Below, one piece after another: positions 16,459 through 24,373 of a stretch of DNA of 64,000 nucleotides. Where the stretch lies: contig JACESI010000009.1 of the NCBI GenBank assembly GCA_013911885.1, forward strand, positions 1 through 64,000, in the 5' to 3' direction. The translations under genes were made by a program, and so were the position numbers. Below the pieces are notes generated by a model, which searched no databases, was not told where the DNA came from, and was given only the letters and a program-made list of their open reading frames with translations. Source of the DNA: Hyphomicrobiales bacterium (GTDB lineage Bacteria; Pseudomonadota; Alphaproteobacteria; Rhizobiales; JACESI01). Position 1 is the stretch's first letter, and each line of letters begins with the position of its first letter.

Positions 16459-17918
16459 TGTTTCAGTCCTTTTCTTGCATTCGTTTTGAGATTGTTTTCA
16501 ATTTCCAACTGAGGCGCGGTTGCAACTTTGAGAAACTCGACAAGTTCTTTGCGCCGCTCGATGGATTTCAGCCTCTGAATCGGCATTTTTGTTCCCGGCA
16601 CCATAATGTCTGGACCGTGCTCGAACAATGCGGAAATTGTTTCCGCGTTCCAGATAATCGGTGAATTCTTGAGGGCGTCGGAATAATCATAACCCGGCAG
16701 GCTGCCCGCCTTGCGGCCGAATACGCGATGCAGCGTCGGACCAGCGCGATTCGCACCATCTTCTTTCAGGGTGTGGCAGACACTGCATTTTCGCTGAAAT
16801 TCCAATTGCCCGACGCTTTCGGCTTCCGAGAGCTGAAAACGGCGCGGGAATTCGCTCTGGACAGGTTGAATGCCGGCATTGCGGCTGAGATCATGCCACG
16901 AGGCAAAATCATCAAGCCCGACGTGATAGAGCGCGTCACTGTCTCCGGTAAAGGCAAGGCCCCAGACAGGACCGAAAGATCCGACCGCCTCGCGTTTGCG
17001 GGTGAGGCTCGCGGTTTCAAAAAGATGAATGAAGCCGCCGCCATTGCCGGCCGCGAAAGTCTCGCCGGTGGGGGACATTTTGAGCGAGAGGACCGGATTG
17101 TCGAATTTTGCAATCTCGCGTGGATTTTCTGTGTCGTTGAGGGGGACGGCGGCAAGCGTACCGTCAAGCGCACCGAAGATCACGGTCTGGCTGTTTGCGG
17201 TAACAGCAAGAACGTTGATGCCCCAGCCGAATCGGTGGATCGTGCTCAGCGCGGCGCCGGTCGCCGCATCCCAGGCACGGATCGAGCCGTCATAAGAGCC
17301 GGTATAAAGCGTCGTTCCGTCCGGCGAGAAGGCAACGGCATTGACATTGCCGCGGTGGCCTTCGAGCCGTGCAATTTCGGCGCGCGCGCCGACATCGAAC
17401 AGACGAGCGGTGTTATCCCAGCGGGCAACCGCCGCGCGGCTTCCGTCGGGCGAAATGGCAAGATCGAGAACCTTGTCGGGCGTATCATCGAGCTTCTGGA
17501 TCAGCTTGCCTTCATTGATATCCCAGATGGCGATGCTGCCGTCATCGGAAACCGAGGCGATCTGAGTGCTGTTTGCAATGAACTCGACATCATTCACCGC
17601 CGCATTGTGACCGAACAGTCGGTGGCGGACGCTGGCGCCGGTTGCGGCAAGATCCCAGACGATAATCGAATAATCAAAGGAAGCTGTGAGGGCGGTCTTG
17701 CCATCGCGAGAGATCGAAATCGCGCGGATCGGCCCGCCATGGCCCACCAGCCGGGCCGGGAAGGGCGCTTCAGTTTGACCTGACCTGGTTTTGTCAGGCA
17801 CTACCGCGCGCCCTTCTGCGCCCACTGCCGCACCGGATCGTTGCTCCGCCGCATGGGAGGGCGCAAATAAAAAGAGCGCAGCCACGAATGCAGCCGCGCC
17901 CTTGAAAACATGTCCCAT
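16455..17918 (-). CDS. Secreted WD40 repeat protein fused to a class I cytochrome c
   Basis: From ATG 17918 the protein has 487 residues: a signal peptide (GHVFKGAAAFVAALFLFAPSHA), six to seven WD40 repeats (for example GHRGNVNAVAFSPDGTTLYT followed by SYDGSIRAWD), then a C-terminal cytochrome c domain. Haem attaches at CSVCH near residues 378-382, and the sixth ligand is probably the Met of TKMPIQR near residue 445. The gene starts 20 bases after the FDH gamma stop and overlaps the microprotein gene. It is a plausible periplasmic electron acceptor or docking partner for the FDH. No strong ribosome-binding site supports the start; GTG 17936 is an alternative. Confidence 0.85.
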   Translation of the reverse strand: MGHVFKGAAAFVAALFLFAPSHAAEQRSGAAVGAEGRAVVPDKTRSGQTEAPFPARLVGHGGPIRAISISRDGKTALTASFDYSIIVWDLAATGASVRHRLFGHNAAVNDVEFIANSTQIASVSDDGSIAIWDINEGKLIQKLDDTPDKVLDLAISPDGSRAAVARWDNTARLFDVGARAEIARLEGHRGNVNAVAFSPDGTTLYTGSYDGSIRAWDAATGAALSTIHRFGWGINVLAVTANSQTVIFGALDGTLAAVPLNDTENPREIAKFDNPVLSLKMSPTGETFAAGNGGGFIHLFETASLTRKREAVGSFGPVWGLAFTGDSDALYHVGLDDFASWHDLSRNAGIQPVQSEFPRRFQLSEAESVGQLEFQRKCSVCHTLKEDGANRAGPTLHRVFGRKAGSLPGYDYSDALKNSPIIWNAETISALFEHGPDIMVPGTKMPIQRLKSIERRKELVEFLKVATAPQLEIENNLKTNARKGLKQ

Positions 17919-17938
17919 GGAAACCGGTGCGCGCACGC

Positions 17939-19114
17939 TTATTCCGCGGGTTGAACGGTCTCTGGCCGCGATGAACGCGAAGATTTCGCGTCCTCTTCCT
18001 CGACCCAGAGGCTGTGGTGTTCTTTCGCCCATGTGCGATCAACTTCCCCTGTCGACATCGCATCGAAGGCACCCTCCATACCGATCGAACCGATATAGAT
18101 ATGGGCGATCACAACGCAGATCATGAAGACCGACACAATACCGTGCCAGGATACAGCCAGCTGCTGCTCCTCAAGAATGGTGAAGGTCGTTGGCAGGTCG
18201 GTTCCGAAAACCGAGTTGATCGCCTGGAATGTGTCTGCAAAATGATGCGTCGTAAACGGAAACAGCAGCGTCCAGCCGGAAAGCGACAGCGACACGCCGC
18301 CGAGTATGACGAGCCAGAAGAGGATTTTCTGACCTGCGTTGAATTTCTTGGCAGGTGGATGGCCACCACCAAGAATGCCGCCGCCTCGGGCGAACCAAAC
18401 GAGGTCGCGCGGGTGTGGAATATTGTACCATATCCAGGTGATCGCAACCCAGACCAGCGACACCATGAACGGGAAGGCGATATAATTGTGCGCGAGCTTG
18501 CCATAAACGGTCAGTGTCGCGAAGGCTTCCTTGCCGAGAAGCGGAATGATCACCTCCCGTCCGAAAACCAGATTGAGACCGGTCAGCGCGAGGATAATGA
18601 AACTCGATGCAAGCAGCCAATGGCCAAGACGCTCAACAAATTTGAAGCGCGAAATCTTTTCGCCGGATGGGCCGCCATGGCCAATGCGAATGCGTCCGCG
18701 CACGGCAAAGAACAGCGCAAGAAGGGCGATCATCCCGAGGATGCCCCAGGCGGAATAGTTCGCGAAATTCTCCGAGCGGAAGCGCAGCCAGTCCATCCCC
18801 CGGGTCTGGATAGAGGAGGCAGCGGCCGGGTTGCGATCCGTGACCGTGCCTGTTTCGCCGCTTTTGAGCGCGCGCCAAAGATCCGAATCGGAGGCGACGC
18901 CCCGTGAATCGCCGGGAACATTCCCGCCGATCGGGCTGGACTGTGGGGTCTGATCCTGCTGACCGAAGGCAGGCGCCTGCATCAGCGCGAAGGCCGCGAT
19001 CATGAGCAGGCTTGTCATCATCACGATGACGAACTTTCTAGCGGCAGCGATGCGGTCCTGGTCAACAGCCACAAGGGCTGCCTGTCTGCGCGAAGGCTTT
19101 TTGAAATATGTCAC
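17939..19114 (-). CDS. fdhC: Formate dehydrogenase gamma subunit, membrane cytochrome b
   Basis: This subunit anchors the FDH to the membrane and passes electrons to quinone through haem b. After an N-terminal hydrophobic segment that looks like a signal (LLMIAAFALMQAPAFG) and a periplasmic linker, four core membrane spans carry the haem-ligating His residues in VERLGHW, GKLAHNY, SWHGI and VIAHIY. I use GTG 19114; ATG 19021 is an alternative that would begin close to the signal sequence. At 391 residues it is longer than the E. coli FdnI type, owing to the N-terminal extension. A terminator separates it from the beta gene upstream. Confidence 0.88.
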   Translation of the reverse strand: MTYFKKPSRRQAALVAVDQDRIAAARKFVIVMMTSLLMIAAFALMQAPAFGQQDQTPQSSPIGGNVPGDSRGVASDSDLWRALKSGETGTVTDRNPAAASSIQTRGMDWLRFRSENFANYSAWGILGMIALLALFFAVRGRIRIGHGGPSGEKISRFKFVERLGHWLLASSFIILALTGLNLVFGREVIIPLLGKEAFATLTVYGKLAHNYIAFPFMVSLVWVAITWIWYNIPHPRDLVWFARGGGILGGGHPPAKKFNAGQKILFWLVILGGVSLSLSGWTLLFPFTTHHFADTFQAINSVFGTDLPTTFTILEEQQLAVSWHGIVSVFMICVVIAHIYIGSIGMEGAFDAMSTGEVDRTWAKEHHSLWVEEEDAKSSRSSRPETVQPAE

Positions 19115-19436
19115 AGGCTGAATGCTCCCTGTTGATGAGGCTCTCTCGCCCCGTCTTTATTATTGTTTACAGAAGTTCGCATCATTTCAACGAAACAATG
19201 AAATCTTTCTGCCAGATCTCTGTTTTTCCCGCTTGCCTCGGGGATTGCCCACCGATCGTAAGGACACTTGCCGAATAGTGGTAAAGTGTTCCGGCAACAA
19301 CCAAGCGGCACGCGCGGCATAAGCATCAAGGGTCTTCAAACATAAAAAGCGGCTTCTCGGGTGAAAAGCCGCCTTTGCGTTTGGTCCGGCCGGACCCGGC
19401 GTCGAGTTGCGGCGTGCCGGGTCGTGATAAGGTTGA
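19115..19436 (-). other. 322-base gap between FDH beta and gamma genes
   Basis: This gap holds the hairpin terminator described separately at 19344-19376 and roughly 230 bases of leader before the gamma gene. No coding sequence is supported. A promoter for the gamma-led operon would be expected here, but I cannot pick out a convincing -35/-10 pair. Confidence 0.6.
19344..19376 (-). terminator. Rho-independent terminator after the FDH beta gene
   Basis: On the minus strand a GCGGCTT stem pairs with AAGCCGC across a ten-base loop and is followed by TTTTT. It lies about 60 bases past the beta gene stop and would end or attenuate transcription before the gamma gene. Confidence 0.75.
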
Positions 19437-20033
19437 TCAGCCGCCGGTTTTCTGACCGTAAGCCGTTCCCCAACCCCAGGCGCCGGATCCGAAACCACGG
19501 GCGACCACCCGCTCGCGGTAAATGCCGGACACGACATCGCCGTCACCGGCGAGAAGGGCCTTGGTCGAGCACATCTCGGCGCAGAGCGGCAGTTTGCCCT
19601 CTGCAAGACGGTTGCGGCCATATTTGGTGAACTCGGCACTGGAGTTGTCGGCTTCAGGACCACCCGCACAGAAGGTGCACTTGTCCATCTTTCCGCGTGA
19701 ACCAAAGTTCGACGCTTGCGGAAATTGCGGCGCGCCAAACGGGCACGCATAGAAGCAATAGCCGCAGCCGATGCACAGGTCCTTGGAGTGCAGCACCACA
19801 CCATCGTCGGTCTGGTAGAAGCAATCCACCGGACAAACAGCAGCGCACGGTGCGTCCGAACAGTGCATGCAGGCAATCGACAGCGAACGTTCGCCGGGCT
19901 TGCCGTCATTGAGCGTGACGACGCGGCGGCGGTTTACGCCCCAGGCCACTTCATGCTCGTTCTTGCAGGCTGTCACGCAGGCGTTGCATTCGATGCATCG
20001 TTCAGCGTCACAAAGGAATTTCATTCTAGCCAT
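19437..20033 (-). CDS. fdhB: Formate dehydrogenase beta subunit, four-cluster iron-sulfur protein
   Basis: This subunit carries electrons from the alpha subunit to the cytochrome b. The 198-residue protein has the four Cys-rich motifs of the FdhB/HybA family: CIECNACVTACKNEH, CMHCSDAPCAAVCP, CIGCGYCFYACPFG and CTFC with later Cys residues, which should hold four 4Fe-4S clusters. GAGGAG precedes the ATG at 20033. It is 13 bases from the alpha gene. There is no C-terminal membrane helix, unlike E. coli FdnH, so membrane attachment must come from the gamma subunit. Confidence 0.93.
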   Translation of the reverse strand: MARMKFLCDAERCIECNACVTACKNEHEVAWGVNRRRVVTLNDGKPGERSLSIACMHCSDAPCAAVCPVDCFYQTDDGVVLHSKDLCIGCGYCFYACPFGAPQFPQASNFGSRGKMDKCTFCAGGPEADNSSAEFTKYGRNRLAEGKLPLCAEMCSTKALLAGDGDVVSGIYRERVVARGFGSGAWGWGTAYGQKTGG

Positions 20034-20046
20034 GATGGTCTCCTCC

Positions 20047-22911
20047 TCACGCGGCTTCGATACGGCAAAGGGTACACTTGGTTTCCTGCATCTGGGTCAC
20101 CGAGTCGTAGCCATAGGTCTGGGCCGTGTTTGTTGCTTCGCCGAGCACATAAGGGTCAGCGCCTTTTGGATATTTCGAACGCTGATCAACGCCCTGGAAA
20201 TGTCCGCCGAAGTGGAACGGCATGAAGGCAACGCCTTTTGCCACACGTTCGGTCAACATCGCCATCACCTTGACCTTGCCGCCTTCCGGACCATGGACCC
20301 AAACCTGGGCACGGTCGCGAACACCCAAGGTATTGGCATCGGCCGGATTGATTTCGATGAACATGTCCTGCTGAAGTTCTGCAAGCCATGGGTTCGAGCG
20401 GGTCTCGTCACCGCCGCCCTCATATTCGACCAGACGGCCGGATGTGAGAATGATCGGGAAGTCCTTCGAGAAGTCGGTCTTCTGGATCGACGCATATGCA
20501 GTCGGCAGGCGCCAGTCAACACGGTCTTCATAGGTGCCGTATTCGGCAACAAGATCACGCCGGTTCGTATAGAGCGGTTCGCGGTGCAGCGGTACCGGAT
20601 CCGGGAAGGTCCAGACGACGGCGCGGGCCTTGGCATTGCCGAACGGGGCGCAGCCATGCTTGATCGCGACGCGCTGAATGCCGCCGGAAAGGTCGATCTT
20701 CCAGTTGGCTTTCTCGCCACCGGCCGCAGCAATAGCCGCTTTTTCCGCTTCGGTGAGATCCACATCCCAGCCGAGTTTGGTCAGCATCGCCATGGTGAAT
20801 TCAGGATATCCACCCTCGATCTCGGAACCCTGCGACCATGAGCCTTCCGCGAGAAGGTTCTGGCCGTCGCGTTCCACGCCGAAACGGGCACGGAAGGTGA
20901 GGCCGCCTTCGGCGACTGGCAGTGATGTGTCATAGAGGTTGGCCGTGCCTGGATGTTTCATTTCCGGCGTGCCCCAGCATGGCCAAGGCATACCATAGAA
21001 TTCACCATCGGCAGGTCCGCCTGCGGCGCGTAGCGTCGTGCGGTCAAATGTATGCTGGTTTTCCATGTGCAAGCGCATGCGCTCCGGCGACTGGCCAGTA
21101 TAGCCGATCGTCCACATGCCGCGGTTGAACTCGCGTGTTAAATCCTCGATCAGAGGCTCGTCATTCTCGACCTTGATGTTTTTGAACATCTCGTCGGCAA
21201 AGCCGAATTTTTTTGCGAGCTTGTAGGCGATCGCATGGTCTGGAAGCGATTCGAACAGCGGTTCTATCACTCTTTCACGCCATTGCAGCGAGCGGTTCGA
21301 CGCCGTAACCGAACCATAGGTCTCGAACTGGGTCGTAGCTGGCAGAAGGTAGAGACCATCTTTGCGCTCTGACATGACGGCAGTCATGGTCGGGAACGGA
21401 TCGATCACCACGAGGGTGTCGAGTTTTTCCATGGCCTTCGCCATTTCCGGAAGACGGGTCTGCGAGTTCGGCGCATGTCCCCAGAAGATCATCGCCTTGA
21501 TGTTGTCAGGCTGCTTGATTTTGTCCTTGTCTTCGAGAACACCGTCGATCCAGCGGGAAACCGTAATGCCTTTTGCTTCCATAAGTTCCTTGGAGGCGAA
21601 TCGGCCGAGCAGATAGTCGTAATCGGTTCCCCAGACCTTCGCCCAATGTTTCCAGGATCCGGTCGCAAGGCCATAATAACCTGGGAGCGTATCGGCGAGA
21701 ACGCCGAGGTCGGTCGCTCCCTGAACGTTGTCATGGCCGCGGAAGATATTGGTTCCGCCGCCGGCAACACCCATATTGCCGAGAGCAAGCTGCAAGACAC
21801 AATAGGCGCGGGTATTGTTGTTGCCGTTGGTGTGCTGCGTACCGCCCATGCACCAGATAACCGTGCCGGGACGGTTCTGGGCAAGCGTGCGGGCCACGCG
21901 GCTGAGCTGCGAGCCCGGAACACCGGTGACGCGCTCGACTTCTTCCGGCGTCCATTTTGCAACTTCGGCCCTGATCTGATCCATACCCCAGACGCGCTGG
22001 CGGATGAATTCCTTGTCTTCCCAGCCATTCTCGAAGATGTGGTAGAGAATGCCCCAGATCAGAGCGACGTCGGTGCCGGGCCGGAAACGCACATATTCGT
22101 CCGCATGCGCGGCGGTGCGGGTAAAGCGCGGGTCGCAAACGATGATCGGCGCGTTGTTCTCTTCTTTCGCCTTCAGCAGGTGAAGCAGCGAAACAGGGTG
22201 CGCCTCTGCCGGGTTGCCGCCGATCAGGAAGATGGCGCGGCTGTTATGGATATCGTTGTACGAGTTCGTCATCGCACCATAGCCCCAGGTATTGGCAACA
22301 CCGGCAACCGTGGTCGAGTGACAAATACGCGCCTGATGGTCGACATTGTTTGTGCCGAAATAGGCGGCAAACTTGCGAACCAGATAGGCCTGCTCGTTGT
22401 TGTGCTTGGCGGAACCCAGCCAGTAGACGGCATCAGGACCGGTTTCGGAACGAATTTTTTCGATTCTGTTGCCGACTTCCTCGATCGCCGCGTCCCAGGT
22501 CATGCGCTCCCATTTGCCGCCGACGAGTTTCATCGGATATTTCAGGCGGCGTTCGCCATGGGCATGCTCGCGAACCGCGGCACCCTTTGCGCAATGCGCG
22601 CCGAGGTTGAAAGGCGAATCGAAACCCGGCTCCTGGCCGACCCAGACACCATCCTCGACCTCAGCCACAACTGTGCAGCCGACAGAGCAGTGGGTGCAGA
22701 TCGTCTTGACAGACTTCTTGACGGAAGCTGACTGCGCTTCCGCTTTCTCGACGGTTCCGACCGTGAGCGCGCCAGCAGCCGCGATGCCGCCAACGGCAAG
22801 GCCTGATCGTTTCAAAAATGCACGGCGGTCAAGGCCAGTGCTTGCCAGTTCTGCAATCGCAGATGACAACCGGGAGCCTGAAGCCACCCCACCTGTCTTC
22901 TTCCTGAGCAT
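20047..22911 (-). CDS. fdhA: Formate dehydrogenase alpha subunit (Mo/W-bisMGD), Tat-exported
   Basis: The catalytic subunit oxidises formate to carbon dioxide. The 954-residue precursor has a twin-arginine signal (LDRRAFLKRSGLAVGG, residues 27-42), a proximal 4Fe-4S site (CTHCSVGC at 72-79 plus Cys107) and the active-site segment HQARICHSTTVAG. Cys198 sits where selenocysteine occurs in E. coli FDH-N, so this is a cysteine enzyme; no in-frame TGA is involved. The C-terminus ends KCTLCRIEAA, an unusual terminal CxxC. Export by Tat places the active site in the periplasm. Metal choice is not decided by sequence, but the tupBCA genes suggest tungsten. Confidence 0.95.
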   Translation of the reverse strand: MLRKKTGGVASGSRLSSAIAELASTGLDRRAFLKRSGLAVGGIAAAGALTVGTVEKAEAQSASVKKSVKTICTHCSVGCTVVAEVEDGVWVGQEPGFDSPFNLGAHCAKGAAVREHAHGERRLKYPMKLVGGKWERMTWDAAIEEVGNRIEKIRSETGPDAVYWLGSAKHNNEQAYLVRKFAAYFGTNNVDHQARICHSTTVAGVANTWGYGAMTNSYNDIHNSRAIFLIGGNPAEAHPVSLLHLLKAKEENNAPIIVCDPRFTRTAAHADEYVRFRPGTDVALIWGILYHIFENGWEDKEFIRQRVWGMDQIRAEVAKWTPEEVERVTGVPGSQLSRVARTLAQNRPGTVIWCMGGTQHTNGNNNTRAYCVLQLALGNMGVAGGGTNIFRGHDNVQGATDLGVLADTLPGYYGLATGSWKHWAKVWGTDYDYLLGRFASKELMEAKGITVSRWIDGVLEDKDKIKQPDNIKAMIFWGHAPNSQTRLPEMAKAMEKLDTLVVIDPFPTMTAVMSERKDGLYLLPATTQFETYGSVTASNRSLQWRERVIEPLFESLPDHAIAYKLAKKFGFADEMFKNIKVENDEPLIEDLTREFNRGMWTIGYTGQSPERMRLHMENQHTFDRTTLRAAGGPADGEFYGMPWPCWGTPEMKHPGTANLYDTSLPVAEGGLTFRARFGVERDGQNLLAEGSWSQGSEIEGGYPEFTMAMLTKLGWDVDLTEAEKAAIAAAGGEKANWKIDLSGGIQRVAIKHGCAPFGNAKARAVVWTFPDPVPLHREPLYTNRRDLVAEYGTYEDRVDWRLPTAYASIQKTDFSKDFPIILTSGRLVEYEGGGDETRSNPWLAELQQDMFIEINPADANTLGVRDRAQVWVHGPEGGKVKVMAMLTERVAKGVAFMPFHFGGHFQGVDQRSKYPKGADPYVLGEATNTAQTYGYDSVTQMQETKCTLCRIEAA

Positions 22912-23029
22912 AGTTTCCTCCTGAATAATCCCATCTCGGGGATCTGTTATTGATCAACTGATCGAGCGATCCGGATCCGGAGCCACAGAGCCGAAGAGAG
23001 CAAGTGCCCGCCTCGTCCCAGGCCAGGGT

Positions 23030-23221
23030 CTAGAAGCGCGACAGTTCGTAAACTTTCTTCACATGGTCGGTGACACGATAGCCTGAACCCTGAGATTCAG
23101 CCGTTACCGCAGCCTCGGCAGATACGCCCGTTACGGCGACCGCACCGCCTACAAGCGTTCCAACGCTTGCCAATTTCAGGAAGTTGCGACGATCCGTCGC
23201 CACTTCGTTTTTATGTGCCAT
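23030..23221 (-). CDS. Small twin-arginine signal protein of the FDH operon
   Basis: A 63-residue protein with a perfect AAGGAGG ribosome-binding site before ATG 23221. The Tat motif TDRRNFLKLASVGTLVGG fills most of the N-terminal half, and the C-terminal part (SGYRVTDHVKKVYELSRF) is short and basic. Proteins like this sit directly upstream of fdhA in many proteobacteria and are sometimes called FdhX. Function is unknown. It may be exported bound to the alpha subunit or act in assembly. It lies between the chaperone gene and fdhA. Confidence 0.8.
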   Translation of the reverse strand: MAHKNEVATDRRNFLKLASVGTLVGGAVAVTGVSAEAAVTAESQGSGYRVTDHVKKVYELSRF

Positions 23222-23320
23222 GATGCACCTCCTTGGTTGTCCTCTTCGCCTCGTCCTGTTGCAGGCGACCCGAAGGATTCCTGACAATAGGTAAAATATG
23301 CAGTCCCGATCATCGCTGCC

Positions 23321-23953
23321 TTATTCCATCGAAAAGGCAGTACGCTCGATTTCCATGAAAAGTCGTCCGATTCGACCGACCGGGCGGTAGAAATGCGCGC
23401 CCTCGGCTGTTTCGAGATCCTTGAAAAAATGGCTCGCCCAGGAGCCGATATGCGTATCGAAAAAAGCCTTCTGTGTTGCCTCGTCCGCAACGTCGCCGAA
23501 AGTCCCCTCGATCAGGCCGCCCATGATTTCCATGAGGATGCCGATATTGTCTTCCGGTTCCTTGACGCTCTCTGATCGGCGCACATTCAGTTCACGCATC
23601 GCGATGCGAAGTTTCGCGAGCGGCTTCTCGTTCAAAAAGCCGGTCAGGTAGTAAGATCCATAAGGCACCAGCTCGCCGCGACCGACGCCGATGAAAAGAT
23701 CGTTGAACTCGCGATGGATCGCGGCAAGACTGAACTGCTCAGCCTCGGCTGCAAGCGACTGAAAGGCGAGACCAAGCTCGCTATCATCGCCCTGAAGATT
23801 TCTGACGATGACAAGAACCTCGCCAGAAGGTTCGCGCGCAAGCAAAAGCCCAAGAAGCCCATAGAGCTGCGACCGGAGCCGATCCTCCTCGGCGATCCTG
23901 TATGGATCGGCACGCAATGCGCGCGCGCCAGACACGACTTCAACTTCTTGCAT
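23321..23953 (-). CDS. TorD/DmsD-family molecular chaperone for formate dehydrogenase
   Basis: This cytosolic chaperone should bind the Tat signal of the FDH alpha subunit or of the small Tat protein and hold it until the cofactor is inserted. The 210-residue helical protein includes the family segment VPYGSYYLTGFLNEKPLA and the acidic helix region EPEDNIGILMEIM. I chose ATG 23953 because GGAGGAG lies upstream; the frame opens further upstream without a ribosome-binding site. It is the first gene of the operon, 55 bases from a good promoter. Confidence 0.85.
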   Translation of the reverse strand: MQEVEVVSGARALRADPYRIAEEDRLRSQLYGLLGLLLAREPSGEVLVIVRNLQGDDSELGLAFQSLAAEAEQFSLAAIHREFNDLFIGVGRGELVPYGSYYLTGFLNEKPLAKLRIAMRELNVRRSESVKEPEDNIGILMEIMGGLIEGTFGDVADEATQKAFFDTHIGSWASHFFKDLETAEGAHFYRPVGRIGRLFMEIERTAFSME

Positions 23954-23982
23954 CAACGAAAAATCTCCTCCGCCCTTAGATG

Positions 23983-24007
23983 ACCACATTTTATACCACA
24001 TTTTATA
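23983..24007. repeat. Two tandem copies of ACCACATTTTATA at the fdh promoter
   Basis: The unit occurs at 23983-23995 and 23995-24007, twelve bases apart. The copies overlap the -10 and spacer of the predicted promoter for the chaperone-FDH operon, so they could be regulator contacts or a chance duplication. Confidence 0.7.
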
Positions 24008-24019
24008 ATTGTATGCAAT
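23990..24019 (-). promoter_or_regulatory. Promoter of the chaperone-FDH operon with overlapping near-palindrome
   Basis: On the minus strand TTGCAT (24013-24018) and TATAAA (23990-23995) are separated by 17 bases, a near-consensus vegetative promoter about 40 bases before the chaperone start. The sequence ATTGTATGCAAT at 24008-24019 overlaps the -35 and is close to the ATTGTATACAAT palindrome found beside the MatR-like gene at 32.7 kb, so a GntR/FCD-type repressor site is possible. Confidence 0.6.
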
Positions 24020-24373
24020 CGGGCTGAAAAAAATTCCTGTCTCAAATTACCTTTGTAAATCAACAAACCCCAGGGATCGGTCTTGTTTGCTTTTTGAGAC
24101 TGCGACGATTTTTCCATTGTTTGGAAATGCTGCGCCGCAACGGTGAAACACCCATTGTGAATCAGTCTCAACAGCGTTTTGTTGATCGTCGCAAAGGCGA
24201 TCCGCAGGCGCTTGTTTTATTTGCATTTTCCCGCGAGGACCGTAAGATTCTCGGTAGTGGATCAAAACACATGACCCCGAGCCCTCCGAGAAACAGCTGA
24301 GGCCAGGGCTGGCCAAGGCTGGCCAAGGCTGGAAAGACCATCCATGAACCACATATTGCCAAGCAGTTTACCG
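24020..24373. other. Divergent intergenic region between FDH operon and threonine aldolase gene
   Basis: Apart from the promoter just described and the 10-base tandem repeat at 24301-24332, I see no supported gene here. Short frames exist on both strands without ribosome-binding sites or recognisable products. Confidence 0.6.
24301..24332. repeat. Three tandem copies of GGCCAAGGCT
   Basis: A 10-base unit is repeated about 3.2 times (first copy with one change) just upstream of the threonine aldolase gene. It resembles a slippage-derived simple repeat. Confidence 0.85.

Noticed and set aside
20047..22911. Selenocysteine use in formate dehydrogenase
   Set aside because: The active-site codon is for cysteine and the frame has no internal TGA.
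24301..24332. Tandem GGCCAAGGCT repeats as a CRISPR-like array
   Set aside because: The copies abut with no spacers, and no cas genes are present; the same holds for the repeats at 1693, 13416 and 61113.
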